Assembly (NCBI GenBank): GCA_030248215.1
Contig: JASANG010001457.1
Location: 19,444 to 83,443, forward strand
Reading direction: 5' to 3'
Length of the DNA: 64,000 bases
DNA from: Enoplolaimus lenunculus
Taxonomy: Eukaryota; Nematoda; Enoplea; Enoplida; Thoracostomopsidae
Part shown: in pieces, positions 1 to 10,031 of the stretch
Layout: each line of letters starts with the position of its first letter
Position numbering within the stretch: the first letter of the stretch is position 1
Translations under genes and position numbers: made by a program
Notes under the pieces: generated by a model
Seen by the model: only the letters and a program-made list of their open reading frames with translations
Databases searched by the model: none
Told to the model about the DNA's origin: nothing

Positions 1-160
1 AAGAAAAATTTCGATTGACCAATCAAACTGTAGGTGCAAGAAATTTAAGCGACTTGCAACTGCGTTCACAGGTGCGAATAAAATTAAATAACTGAAAAAT
101 TTGCAGCGGCTAGAAGTTCAAAGCTGCTATGAGACCAAACTTGCGTGTGTGAATAGGGCT
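1..160. mobile_element. MITE end, 'CACGTGCAAGTTT' family (cut by window edge)
   Basis: The stretch ends in a terminal sequence reading ACTTGCGTGTGTGAATAGGGCT. Its reverse complement resembles the starts of repeats at 10346 and 34477 and the end of the one at 35014. The inside is rich in short ACTTGCAACTGC-like words, as in the copy at 34477-35014. No coding sequence is seen. The left boundary lies outside the window. Confidence 0.5.
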
Positions 161-1916
161 TTACTTTCAATAGTCATCCGTTTATTAATTGATTTATGCT
201 TGTTTTGGACAAATATTTCAAAGTTTACTGAAAAAAATTAATTATTTCACATGAAACTGTTTGTTTAGCTCGCGGTAACGGTATTTTAGACTATCCGTTA
301 AATTACTCGTATAATACTTTTGTAAGCAAACCAGCAACTTCAAATATGTTTTTCACTATAAAACGAGTGTATCAGTTTATCTGGTTGACACACGACGATA
401 TCTTTTAATTCCCAAAAGTATACAAAGAATAGCGGAAATAAACTCGACCAGATCAAAACTGTTTTTCTTTGCCTGCAGGGTTGTTGCATATATATGTACT
501 GCTATAGTCAACAATATTACATATCAGTGGCAGTATGACTATTGAATCTGTCATCAACTAGCGATAGGTTTCAAACAGGATAACTTATGGATTTACAAGA
601 AATTAATTAAGTTGGAAGCACTGGTTTAATAATTACAAGACTTATCACCCGTTTCAAAATCTCAAAACAATGTCCAACAGTTCGTTCAACTCTATGGTTA
701 AAGTTTGTAAAATAGACAAACTGTATCCGCATATTTTTCGATAAAGCAGTGCAGCTACCCTTCTTAAACCGAACAGGAGACAATAGATGTGCGGAGTGCA
801 CCATTGGCAGCGTGTGTGCGAGATTTGCAAATGGCAACTTTGTGTGCAAACCTTTAAATTATTGTTTGAAGTATGGTGATTAATTTCTTGTAATTATGCA
901 TTGCACCTCTCCGAACTCGATATATGCGTACATTGCATAATGAATTGCACTCAGTTTGATCTTGGCATCATTTAGTTGTGTTATAGTTTACCGTTTACCC
1001 GAATCGTACATTTTTCTGTTCTGCTGAAAGTAAAGACATGTTTGATTTACCATTTGCTCGAAACAGGACAATCTTATTCTCTCTCATTTGCCCGAAACAC
1101 GGTTGTCCAATTTTTCAGTTTTTTCCGTGAAAATATTGAGCTGTCTCTTTTTCCAATTGACCAAATCAGATTGTATGGACGAACATGAGTGAATAAGTAC
1201 TATTTTGCTTGACGCTGCACTCTGCCTTTATTGCTGTCCTGCGGAAAAACGGAAAACCCCTAGAACGAGTCTGGGCCTATTTTACAGCACGCAAAATTTT
1301 GTTCGGACAAGGTCAATTTTTTAAGCGTCGAAATGTTACATTTTATGTAAGATCACCTTGGACAAATTTATTATGAGATTGTGTGAAGCTCACGCTATGC
1401 ACTTCCACTTTACAAATATTCAGCGCTACGCTGCGGCTACCGAGCCTATACCCAATTGGAGGAGAGTCATCTGGGTGCCGCTGTAAAACCGAACTATCTA
1501 TGATCTTGCGAGTTCAAAAGATTTTGCCCTTTTTTTTGACAATTTCTAATTATAAAGCATTGAAGTAATTATTACACACCGCTTGAAAACTTAAATTTCG
1601 AAGCACAATAAGTATCATACCCGCTACCGACTACTGAATCCTCGGAGGTCAACGCGCAGGTTGATGAATATCATGATCTGTCTACTCAAATATGTTGAGC
1701 TTCGCGAATAAAAGTTGCATGTCTTTTATCTGTACGTTTTGGTTTCTGTGGAACTGAAATATCTTTTTGAAACTTAATCGTAAAATAAAGAGCTTCAATG
1801 TCTATAAATCTTAGTTTACAGACTGTTTGACTTTGACGCACACCATTGCTCGCTGAGTCCAAAATTTAACACAGAAAAATTACTAATGGCTTATATATCC
1901 TTTTCTGTTGCTATCT
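161..1916. other. Intergenic, nothing recognised
   Basis: This is AT-rich DNA with only short open frames that lack family resemblance, splice support or codon bias. No RNA gene or bounded repeat could be supported. Confidence 0.5.
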
Positions 1917-2095
1917 GGCCAATGTATAGAACATGGGCGGAACAGTAGCATAAGCATATTAATTTTAAGACTACGCATACAAAAAAAATTAGTCTAAAGC
2001 TTAACATTACTCTACTCCAGTCCCACGGAATAACATTCCGCCCCTGATCTTTACAAAAATGTAAAGACAAATGTTCTATATTTGCTTTTTTGGCT
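1917..2095. mobile_element. hAT-like MITE, GGCC-ATGTATAGAA family (decayed copy)
   Basis: The left end GGCCAATGTATAGAACA matches the terminal sequence of the better copies at 19511 and 31532. The inside shares the stretch AGTCTAAAGCTTAA and the ACTC..CAGTCCCAC..CCGCCCCTGATCTTTA block with those copies. The right end is degraded. CTATCT occurs just outside both ends, a possible remnant of the 8-bp target duplication. Confidence 0.55.
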
Positions 2096-2595
2096 ATCTT
2101 AACAATCAAACATTAGTTTCTTAGAAACCACAAGTTATTAATTATTCAAAATCATTGCACGTTGAACTAATTTATCAGTTGATAAATGAACACAAGAATA
2201 CGTAATAATTAAACCTTCATTAACCTAACAGATGCCCAAACTATGCTATTTATGACAATACGTTGGAACAAATGCTACAGGTTTGTGATTTGTTGTGTGA
2301 ATAATTCACAAAAAAAGGAGTGTTAAGACTAGCTTTAACGGGTAGGTTTTTGCGACCCTACGATCTGCACAAGGAAGCTGTGCAAGAAACTTTTAAGCTC
2401 GTTATTTTTTATTTCTCAAAAAGTCATTTATTCTTTGTTCAAAAATTCTATTTGATATGTGCAGCGAAAAGCTGGCTTCAAATAGTAAAACTTGGAAAAT
2501 TAATTTTTTTAAAAAATCCTGTTCCTTTCAACTTCAGTTGAAGCAGTAAATACTACGAACTGAAACTGATACTGTGTAAGTGACATTTTAGGAGA

Positions 2596-2915
2596 ATTTA
2601 ACCAAAAGTTCATGATAGAAGAGTATGCAACTCTTGGGTTCCGCGTGGTACTAAATGCACCCGGCACACGTTGCGTTTTTGACCGACCCTCCTTATTTAG
2701 AGGAGGTACAACCTGTACGAACCATGGCATATATGTATCCGACATCAAAAATGCTCCGCTTTGTAGTTTAATTTAGGGTGACTGCATGTGACAACGACTC
2801 CCTTTAAAGGCGGATCGGCCAAAAACGCAACGCCCTGTGGTACATTTTGTACCATTCCGAATCCCAAGAGTTGCACACCTGGTATCATGCACTCTTGGTT
2901 TAACGAAACAGTATT
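2596..2915. repeat. Foldback repeat with two imperfect ~105-bp arms
   Basis: Arms at about 2600-2707 and 2798-2912 are inverted relative to each other around a ~90-bp centre. By eye they share about three quarters of their bases. Landmarks such as GCAACTCTTGGG, TGGTAC.AAATG.ACC and GTTGCGTTTTTG occur in the same order in one arm and in the reverse complement of the other. The RNA would fold into a long imperfect hairpin. No further copy was found in the window. Confidence 0.6.
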
Positions 2916-3990
2916 TGCATTGTTTTTCAGTTTTGCGTTCCTCTTATCAAAAGGGTTGGTTACCTTGGTATATTTCTAAACAGTATATCCAAGTAGTGGC
3001 TTAGCAGAAGAGCATGAATAATACAACAGCGACAGCGCACTAGCAAAATAACTATAGGAAAACAAAGCGGTTACTTTGTTTCACTTTGTTCCATCAACGC
3101 TAAGTACGTCAACGAATAACACTAACATGCAATTACTGCAGCTTGGCCTCAAAAACCAAATCAATGGAACTAAATGTATCTGTCTGTTTGCCGTTGAATA
3201 AAAAACATTTTATTCCAAGCATACTAATTGTATTGTTTGTAATTTTTTTCTTCAAACTCTGTTTTTAAGCACAGTTAGAGGCATGATATTCAAATTTCAT
3301 GGTTCATACCGGTGAAGCAATATTAACGGTGTCTGTATGAAATGTTGACGACGTTTTTCATTGTCAAAGAGTTTGTCAATCACTTAATCCACCGAGAGAG
3401 ACCTGTGATTAATAAACTTGAGTGCCAGGTTAGTAGTGAGTCAAATGACAAATGCAGAACTGTACATATGCCATTTCCTAGTGTTGAGGTGAATTTTAAT
3501 ACTTGGCGATGAACCCGCAGCCAACAGAGAGATTGGGGGCTGACACCGCCCCCCCCCCGGAAAATTTTGGCACACCTAGAAAATGTTCAGCGTTGCTTGT
3601 ATTAGGTCAACAAAAATTCTTGTTTGCCCCTCGTGAAATATTTTTAGTACCCCTACCGAGGCTAGGTGGCTAGGGTCCTGCTTTGCGAGTATGACATAAA
3701 AATACTGACATAGACCGCACGAATATGCCCATTCGGGCCTTGGGCCTCCAACAACGCGAATCAAAACCAAAATTTTTGGCTACCATTTAGTACTTTTTGC
3801 GTTTGGCTTCTTGTTCGTTAGCTGTTTCCAATTATATATCGCGTGGCTCCTTTTTCCGGAATTTTTTGGATACGCCGCTGCCCTGAAGACAACGCATTTG
3901 CAGGAATGTAATTCTAGCAAATTCGGGCCTAACGACACTTTCAGGAATATTTTCTATTTTCAAATGAAAATTATTACACTTATCCTTGTG
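2916..3990. other. Intergenic, no gene recognised
   Basis: The only clear pattern is a C-run near 3550 followed by sequence resembling the G/C-run mobile ends near 7380 and 39350 (ACCGCCCC...GGAAAATTTTGG). No gene is supported. Confidence 0.4.
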
Positions 3991-3997
3991 GTACATC

Positions 3998-4180
3998 TGA
4001 AAATTTAGTTGCAGTGGTGGAATTGCCACCTGCGGCTGCGCGGTGAAACCCCGTTGGGGTGCAACCCACCGTGGAGCGAAACCATCCGTTGGAATGAAAC
4101 CAACCGCTGATTTGAACCAACCGTCGCGGTAAATCAACTGTTGGTGTAAAAGCAACCCTTGTGATGAAACCGAGCATTAT
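3998..4180. repeat. Degenerate short tandem repeat (ACCAACCGTTGG-like)
   Basis: Motifs of the form TGAAACCAACCG and CGTTGGGGTG recur about every 16-20 bases with substitutions. The open frames across this stretch read different repetitive peptides in different frames, as expected of a simple repeat and not of a gene. Confidence 0.55.
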
Positions 4181-4889
4181 CTCAGAGAAATTTCCTTAAA
4201 TCATTTTTGAACCATAACTTCTGAAACCCAAAATCGTTTGGAAAATCCGTGAGCGCACATATTCCACGCCTAATACGCTTCTCGTGTGCATAATTTCAAC
4301 AAAACAGCTTTCATATTTTACTTGAGCACCAACATGAAAACTAAACTGAAAATCTGCAGTTGAGATTCGCAAATCATATATATATTTGATTATCATTTAT
4401 GAAATTGTTTGAGGCATCTTTGTGAAATGTCAATGCAATTGGCAATGGCATTGAGCCAGATTTACTATATCAAATATGGTTTGAAGTTTTGTGTGACAAC
4501 TGATATTTGACACAGCATATTTTTCGTTTTTAATCAAATTAGGATTTTTGTTTTATATCTTCTAGGACATAGTGAAACCACTGTAAAACGGCCTCTTTCT
4601 CTTATAGTCTGGCCATGGCACTATATGCCTGTTATCCAAGAGTCCAGGATTCGAATTTTAGTTTGCAATAGATCACAGACAAAACAGAAAATATTCGTGT
4701 GGGCCAGAGTTCAAGAAAAATAATCCGTTGGCGCCTGTAAATAACCCGTTCACGCAAAGAATATACTGCCTATGTGCAACTCTAGTGCAAACACAATAGT
4801 TAACGCACAGCAATTGCCGTATTGAACAATTTATATAATGATGCTAATGCGTAGTAAAACAGTACAAACTCTCCGCAAAATGTATGCCA

Positions 4890-5015
4890 TTCACCAAGGG
4901 CTCGAGTCTCAAAATTTTGTAGTTTAGTGGTGATGATAATCATCTTTCGTCCTCCGACAGTCCAGGGTCTTAGTTCCGGCTTTAATAATTAAAGTGAAAA
5001 ACAAAATATTCATAC
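4890..5015 (+). mobile_element. tRNA-derived SINE-like copy (SINE-A, decayed)
   Basis: The stretch runs GTAGTTTAGTGGTGATGATA (A-box-like), then CCTCCGACAGTCCAGG, then a degraded B-box near TTAGTTCCGG, then a tail AAAATATTCATACGG. This is the order seen in the better copies at 14918 and 44384. A second, weaker copy with the same tail word lies at about 4600-4700. It sits directly upstream of the receptor gene. Confidence 0.45.
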
Positions 5016-5060
5016 GGAAAAAAGATTAAGTGATTATATTTCAGCTATTATATTTCGTTA

Positions 5061-5084
5061 CAGTAAAACATTTTATGCCTCAAA
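5061..5084 (+). promoter_or_regulatory. Splice-acceptor-like site and uATG before receptor gene
   Basis: TTTCGTTACAG ends at 5063, 21 bases before the receptor ATG. It fits a cis or spliced-leader trans-splice acceptor. An upstream ATG at 5075 in another frame opens a 15-codon reading frame that overlaps the start of the receptor frame and ends at TAA. Both statements are read from the sequence; use of either signal is inference. Confidence 0.35.
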
Positions 5085-6767
5085 ATGAACGTGGTAGATT
5101 TGCAGTCCGAAAACGTATCTAATACCGATGAATTAGTATTTTTGGCAAATCGAACTTTCAATCAATTTTACGTTTATTATGGAAAATTTGGATATATATT
5201 TGGAGGCGGCGTTGCGTTTGTGTTTAATACGCTTATTGTTATGGTTTTATCCACGCATAGATTCCGAAATAAATCACCTTACAGCCCGCTTAAATATTTG
5301 GCTGTCGTTGATTTAGTTTCATCATTTAATGTTGTACTCGTTGGCATTATGAGTTTTCCGCAATTTTACTGGGGCATCACTCAACGCTTGTGTACCATAA
5401 TGTTATCAGGATTTATTTGGTCTCTAGCGGCAAGTGAACTGTTAACGCTCTATATTGCCCTTGATCGGCTTGCAATCCTGTTGAAGTATCATTCGTTGAG
5501 CCGTATTCACGTTCAACGAAGTGTAGTCGCGTCGATATTTTTGCTGCCGCTACCACTAAACGCTAAATGCATTTTAGACTCAAATCCGTCGATTTTCGTT
5601 CCAGTTTGTATGCCGCCAACTGCTTTTTCAATGAATTTATTTTCAATTGCTTCCATAGGAATTAATTTAACATCAATTGCAGCGTATTATGTTTTGTTCG
5701 TCAAACTGCGTCACGCAAAATATCGCCTTTCGCTTGATTGTGTCGAGTCTTCAGGGCACGATTCTGATGTTAATAATGCTCCCAATTTAACTGATTTTGA
5801 AATTTGCCGAGACAGCGTAATCAGTTCACGTGGTCCAGCTGGCGGGTCTGGCAGTGGCAGAGTTCAATTTGTAAACGACGCTACTCAGCGAAATTTGCCT
5901 GATTATGGGTGTCGAATGCTAAACGCAAAAGAGACGTTGTCAGCAACAAACAGAAACGCCAACGATACATCGAAACGCACAGCTCGAAGTAAATCGCACA
6001 ACAGTAGCAAACGGTGTCAGCCGACTAAATGCAAAACGAAACACAGCAGTAATAGTAGTAATAATGTTATCAATAATAATAACAACAACAATAATAATAT
6101 GATGCGTCAAACACAATTGAGCCACACAAAAAACTGCAACAAAAATTCATTTCACGCCGTTTATCTTGAGAATATCAAAAAGCTTGCAATGTCACAGTCT
6201 CAAAGCTCGTCGACAACGACACAGACGAATTTTGTAAGCAATAGGATAACAAGCGATACTACTGTTCCTCTCTGCAGATCTAATACTGCTACAAATCAAG
6301 CTATTATACCATGTTGCCAACTAGACGATTGCGATTCAATCGCAATTGAAATTCAACGTGGTCAGCGTGTGCTCTTGCCACGCGATTTCAGCAAAATGAA
6401 TAAGAAAGCGTCATGTCACCGACAAACGCAACAGATCAAAGGTGCCGGCGTGTCTGCCGACCAAAAAGGACGCTCAACCCAATATTTAGCGGTGTTACGA
6501 TCGATTCGTATTGTGCTAATGTTCGCGTGTGACTATATGGCGTCATCGTTGGTGGTGTATTTAATTTTAGCAATTAGTTCTGCAATTCCACTGACTGATT
6601 CACAAGCGTTTCACGTTCAATTTTACACTGGGTACGCGTTGCTCCCAAATATTGTGTCGAATTTTTTAATTTTGTACACTCAGTCGGGCGAATTTAACAA
6701 AATGTGTCGGCCACGAAAAATTTGCCGACCGCGGACGTATTTCGAAACGTCTTCGACTTCAAAATAA
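5085..6767 (+). CDS. Orphan 7TM G-protein-coupled receptor, rhodopsin/Srsx-like
   Basis: This is a 560-residue membrane receptor read as one exon. Two N-glycosylation sequons precede TM1 (N10, N22). TM1 spans about 35-57 with N48 in the conserved Asn position. TM2 is about 68-91 with LAVVD (D76). C103 starts TM3, which ends in D127-R128-L129, the DRY equivalent. A Cys in the second outer loop (FVPVC, about 175) can pair with C103. TM5 is followed by an unusually long third inner loop of about 260 residues with a poly-Asn run, basic stretches and Ser/Thr clusters. TM6 and TM7 follow; TM7 reads NFLILY where NPxxY is usual, and TM6 lacks the common Trp-Pro. The tail is Cys/Arg-rich. The ligand is unknown. 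The stop codon TAA lies inside an AATAAA at 6763-6768, a possible poly(A) signal. The family call is from topology and motifs; the subclass is tentative. Confidence 0.85.
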   Translation: MNVVDLQSENVSNTDELVFLANRTFNQFYVYYGKFGYIFGGGVAFVFNTLIVMVLSTHRFRNKSPYSPLKYLAVVDLVSSFNVVLVGIMSFPQFYWGITQRLCTIMLSGFIWSLAASELLTLYIALDRLAILLKYHSLSRIHVQRSVVASIFLLPLPLNAKCILDSNPSIFVPVCMPPTAFSMNLFSIASIGINLTSIAAYYVLFVKLRHAKYRLSLDCVESSGHDSDVNNAPNLTDFEICRDSVISSRGPAGGSGSGRVQFVNDATQRNLPDYGCRMLNAKETLSATNRNANDTSKRTARSKSHNSSKRCQPTKCKTKHSSNSSNNVINNNNNNNNNMMRQTQLSHTKNCNKNSFHAVYLENIKKLAMSQSQSSSTTTQTNFVSNRITSDTTVPLCRSNTATNQAIIPCCQLDDCDSIAIEIQRGQRVLLPRDFSKMNKKASCHRQTQQIKGAGVSADQKGRSTQYLAVLRSIRIVLMFACDYMASSLVVYLILAISSAIPLTDSQAFHVQFYTGYALLPNIVSNFLILYTQSGEFNKMCRPRKICRPRTYFETSSTSK

Positions 6768-6929
6768 ACCTTCAACAAATCTAAGAGTGATCACTGACGG
6801 ATCTAAGAGGCCCACCTCGGCCTGTCATGTATGTAGCAACTATCAACAGTTGGTTTTAAGTTTTGAAGCCTTCGAACCGTTGAATAGAGAGGTTCGAAAT
6901 TTCGCACGTTTTTCATTTGATTCGTCCTA
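6768..6929. other. Receptor 3' flank, nothing else seen
   Basis: This is the short stretch between the receptor stop and the tandem duplication. The open frame at 6787 has no start context or family resemblance. Confidence 0.4.
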
Positions 6930-7239
6930 CTGCTGCGTCAAATTTCAGATTAATACACACATGCAGAATTTCGTCTCTGTTTCAAAAGCTATCGCTAACT
7001 GAGGATAGATATCCATTCGAGAATATGTATCCAGAATACCAAAAGCAACGGGTGTTATAGGTTTTAAATACAGGTCGTCACTTGATTTTTTAGCAAAACA
7101 TTTCCTGAGTGCGTACCCGATTCAGTTTGGTAACGGTCTGGTCTGAACATATCGTAACATTCGGGATCCGTTACAGGACTCATTCTGGTATTGTCGGAAT
7201 CCGATGAAAATGTCTGATTAGGCACTGGCGTATTCAAAA

Positions 7240-7406
7240 CAGGCCCGTAGCCAGCTCACCTTGCTATGGGGGGCTAAAAATATTGCAGGAGATGGATTTA
7301 AAGGTTTTTAATGACTTACAAGCAAGGTTGAACATCTTCTAGGGGTGACCAACATTTTTCCAGGGGGTGACTCGGTTCTCTTTGCCCCCCCTTGGCTACT
7401 GGCCCG
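7240..7406. mobile_element. hAT-like MITE (CAGGCCCGTAGCCAG family), copy 1
   Basis: The element starts CAGGCCCGTAGCCAGC and ends GGCTACTGGCCCG, so its ends are inverted repeats. It is flanked by ATTCAAAA (7232-7239) and ATTCAAGG (7407-7414), an 8-bp target duplication with two changes. CAGG-type ends plus an 8-bp duplication are typical of hAT elements. It has no coding capacity and G-runs inside. Confidence 0.75.
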
Positions 7407-7816
7407 ATTCAAGGAGAGACCACATTAGCCTGGGTCCCAAAACAGGAATTAAAATCAACATTTTGTATTAAGGTTTAGCACTAAAATAGCGTTTTCTTCT
7501 GGCTCGCTGCTGCGTCAAATTTCAGATTAATACACAAATGCAGAATTTCGTCTCTGTTTCAAAAGCTATCGCTAACTGAGGATAGATATCCATTCGAGAA
7601 TATGTATCCAGAATACCAAAAGCAACGGGTGTTATAGGTTTTAAATACAGGTCGTCACTTGATTTTTTAGCAAAACATTTTCTGAGTGCGTACCCGATTC
7701 AGTTTGGTAACGGTCTGGTCTGAACATATCGTAACATTCGGGATCCGTTACAGGACTCATTCTGGTATTGTCGGAATCCGATGAAAATGTCCGATTAGGC
7801 ACTGGCGTATTCAAAA

Positions 7817-7983
7817 CAGGCCCGTAGCCAGCTCACCTTGCTATGGGGGGCTAAAAATATTGCAGGAGATGGATTTAAAGGTTTTTAATGACTTACAAGC
7901 AAGGTTGAACATCTTCTAGGGGTGACCAACATTTTTCCAGGGGGTGACTCGGTTCTCTTTGCCCCCCCTTGGCTACTGGCCCG
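7817..7983. mobile_element. hAT-like MITE (CAGGCCCGTAGCCAG family), copy 2
   Basis: This is the second copy of the element, carried along in the downstream unit of the 577-bp duplication, with the same ends and flanks. Confidence 0.75.
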
Positions 7984-8084
7984 ATTCAAGGAGAGACCAC
8001 ATTAGCCTGGGTCCCAAAACAGGAATTAAAATCAACATTTTGATTAAGGTTTAGCACTAAAATAGCGTTTTCTTCTGGCTCGCT

Positions 8085-8893
8085 CCACTCTTGAGTTTTT
8101 TCTATTATTATTATATCTCGCTTTCCCCTATGAGAAATATTTAGATCTGTCGCAATGAGTGCATGAATTGAGCAGGTCCTAGATACGTCAGATTACTACA
8201 CTGGCTGCACGGTTGTTTTTAACCAGTCATGGCACTTGTATTACGTAATGTGTGTTACCGGAATGGAAAAATACAAGAAACAAAACCTGAAACGCTACTG
8301 CATGCTATTTCAATATCCAACCGCTGAGCCTCAAAAAAGTCAAAATGTACTGATTTTTTACAATAAATTCGTATTGAATATGCGTTGTTAAGTGTTCTCT
8401 TGTAGCACTCTGGCTATAGTCAAATTTAGCATGCGATGAGAGCGAAAACATTAACGACGCAAACAATACTTCAAGGCAATTCACCGACACGTAGTTGCAC
8501 ACATGTGCAACTGGACTAAAGCTAGCGCAACGTAAACAAAAATCTGTTGGAACGCTGTCTAAAATACGTATGTGCGACGTTTCAGCTTTAATATGTAGAT
8601 ATTGGTTACATTTGGAGAAAATCTCGCGAGCATGAAACACAGACGCTGACTCGGTTCAGTTTCAGTAGAAAATTTTAATCTTGTGCGTTTGTTCCGTTTT
8701 TGCAGATAGAGATTGTGTACATACAGTACAGTAATAGTAAACCAAATGGCTACTTTTAGAATGAATAGTTAAAGCCACAGTGGCAAAGGCTTAGGCTTGG
8801 ATACAGGTTTAACCTTAGGTTTACACCAAGGTTAATTATTAGGCTTACGCTTTATCATTACTGGGCAGGCCCCTATAATTAACGTGTGCATTC
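8085..8893. other. Intergenic with a degenerate TTAGGC stretch
   Basis: Near 8785-8860 several GGCTTAGGCTTGG/TTAGGCTTACGC words resemble the telomere-type repeats in MITEs elsewhere in the window, but no ends could be defined. The rest holds no supported gene. Confidence 0.4.
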
Positions 8894-9240
8894 GCAGCCG
8901 CGCCTGAAGTCAAACCAGTATTTTAAAGATCGCTGGTGATTCGCGCTTTAATTCAGTTTTGCGATGTAGTTTCAATAAATATTGCAAGTGAAACTTTACT
9001 AGAAACAACAAAATTTCAAACCCAGCTAAATACAGCAAGGGCTGCACCAGACCAGAAATAAAACAGACAATAGCATAGGTTTTCCACCATAAAACATTAA
9101 AGCTTGCCGAGAGCAAAAACTGAATTTTTTGCCCGCGTGATGAAAATGTTTACCTGCGCATATAGCCGCGCCTGAAATTCTTTACCAGACTCGCGTTTAC
9201 CCGTAGGCATGCGCGGGTACCCGCGGGTAATGTTCCACTC
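8894..9240 (+). repeat. Dispersed repeat with GCGGGTA words, copy 1
   Basis: Bases 8894-9040 recur in inverted orientation at about 13290-13440. Shared landmarks are CAGTATTTTAAAG, TTCGCGCTTTAA and ATTTTGCGATGTAG-like words. The last 100 bases carry GCGGGTACCCGCGGGTAA, as in 13440-13540 and 22590-22930. It is probably a non-autonomous transposon; the ends were not resolved. Confidence 0.55.
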
Positions 9241-9654
9241 CGATTTGAACTAATTCACGTCATCAACAAAAATTCAACGCACTCTTGATATGCCAAAAAT
9301 GTGTTTAAAGTTTTTAGACGAAATTACAATATAAGTTACTTCAACCCAATATTTAACTGCATTGAAAAAACTGCAATTTTCGTAGGTTCCAATCGCTGTG
9401 TCAAAGGTATGTGTGTTGTATTCAATTCAAATATAAGACAATGTAAAGACGATATGTAACCAGGAAACTCAGAATTACGTCATATGCTTGGTCTGAATCA
9501 GAGTTCCGCTGAATCGCGAATTAAATAAACAGAACTTATTCTTCAAATAAAGTCTCGCCTGCCAAATTTGTAAAATTGCTTTTGAGTTTTAAAATAAAAA
9601 ATAGTCAGGCTGCGAATTTTATCCTACGAGCAAGGTTAAAAATATGATCAAACC

Positions 9655-9740
9655 GCCTGGTCTCGAATCTGGTTCCCTCTATTTTAACCAGTCGCCGTAA
9701 GGTTTGTAACGTTGAGATCGATTGCTCCATCTAACCGGTT
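9655..9740 (-). mobile_element. tRNA-like (SINE-like) segment
   Basis: On the minus strand an A-box-like TTAGATGGAGCAATCG is followed about 60 bases later by a B-box-like AGATTCGAGACC. No cloverleaf could be drawn with confidence, so this is a possible SINE head and not a tRNA gene. Confidence 0.25.
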
Positions 9741-10031
9741 TCTGCCATATTAAAACGTTATATTAACACAATGTAGCGTGCATTGCTGATTCTGCATAAT
9801 ACAAGATACTAAAAGTAGTTACAGCCTCGGGGGCTAGAACTACGACGATACCCACTTGAAATTGAACCGTGGCTGACGACGTGACAGTACGTTCGGATAC
9901 TACTAAACGCAACGCCGTATGCAAATTATTCTAGCTAAGATGCCGCCAGCAGCAAGCTTCTCATTATTGTATTATACATTTTCATCAGGTTCGCCTTCGA
10001 TTACTTAGCAAATACTTGTGTGTGTGCAAGT

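Larger units (their letters stand above)
6930..8084. repeat. 577-bp direct tandem duplication
   Basis: Bases 6930-7506 are repeated at 7507-8084 with only a handful of differences (for example T/C at 7681, T/C near 7793 and a 1-base loss near 8042). Each unit contains the same small hAT-like element with the same flanking target duplication, so the duplication happened after that insertion. The junction is the word GGCTCGCT. No gene lies inside. Confidence 0.9.
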
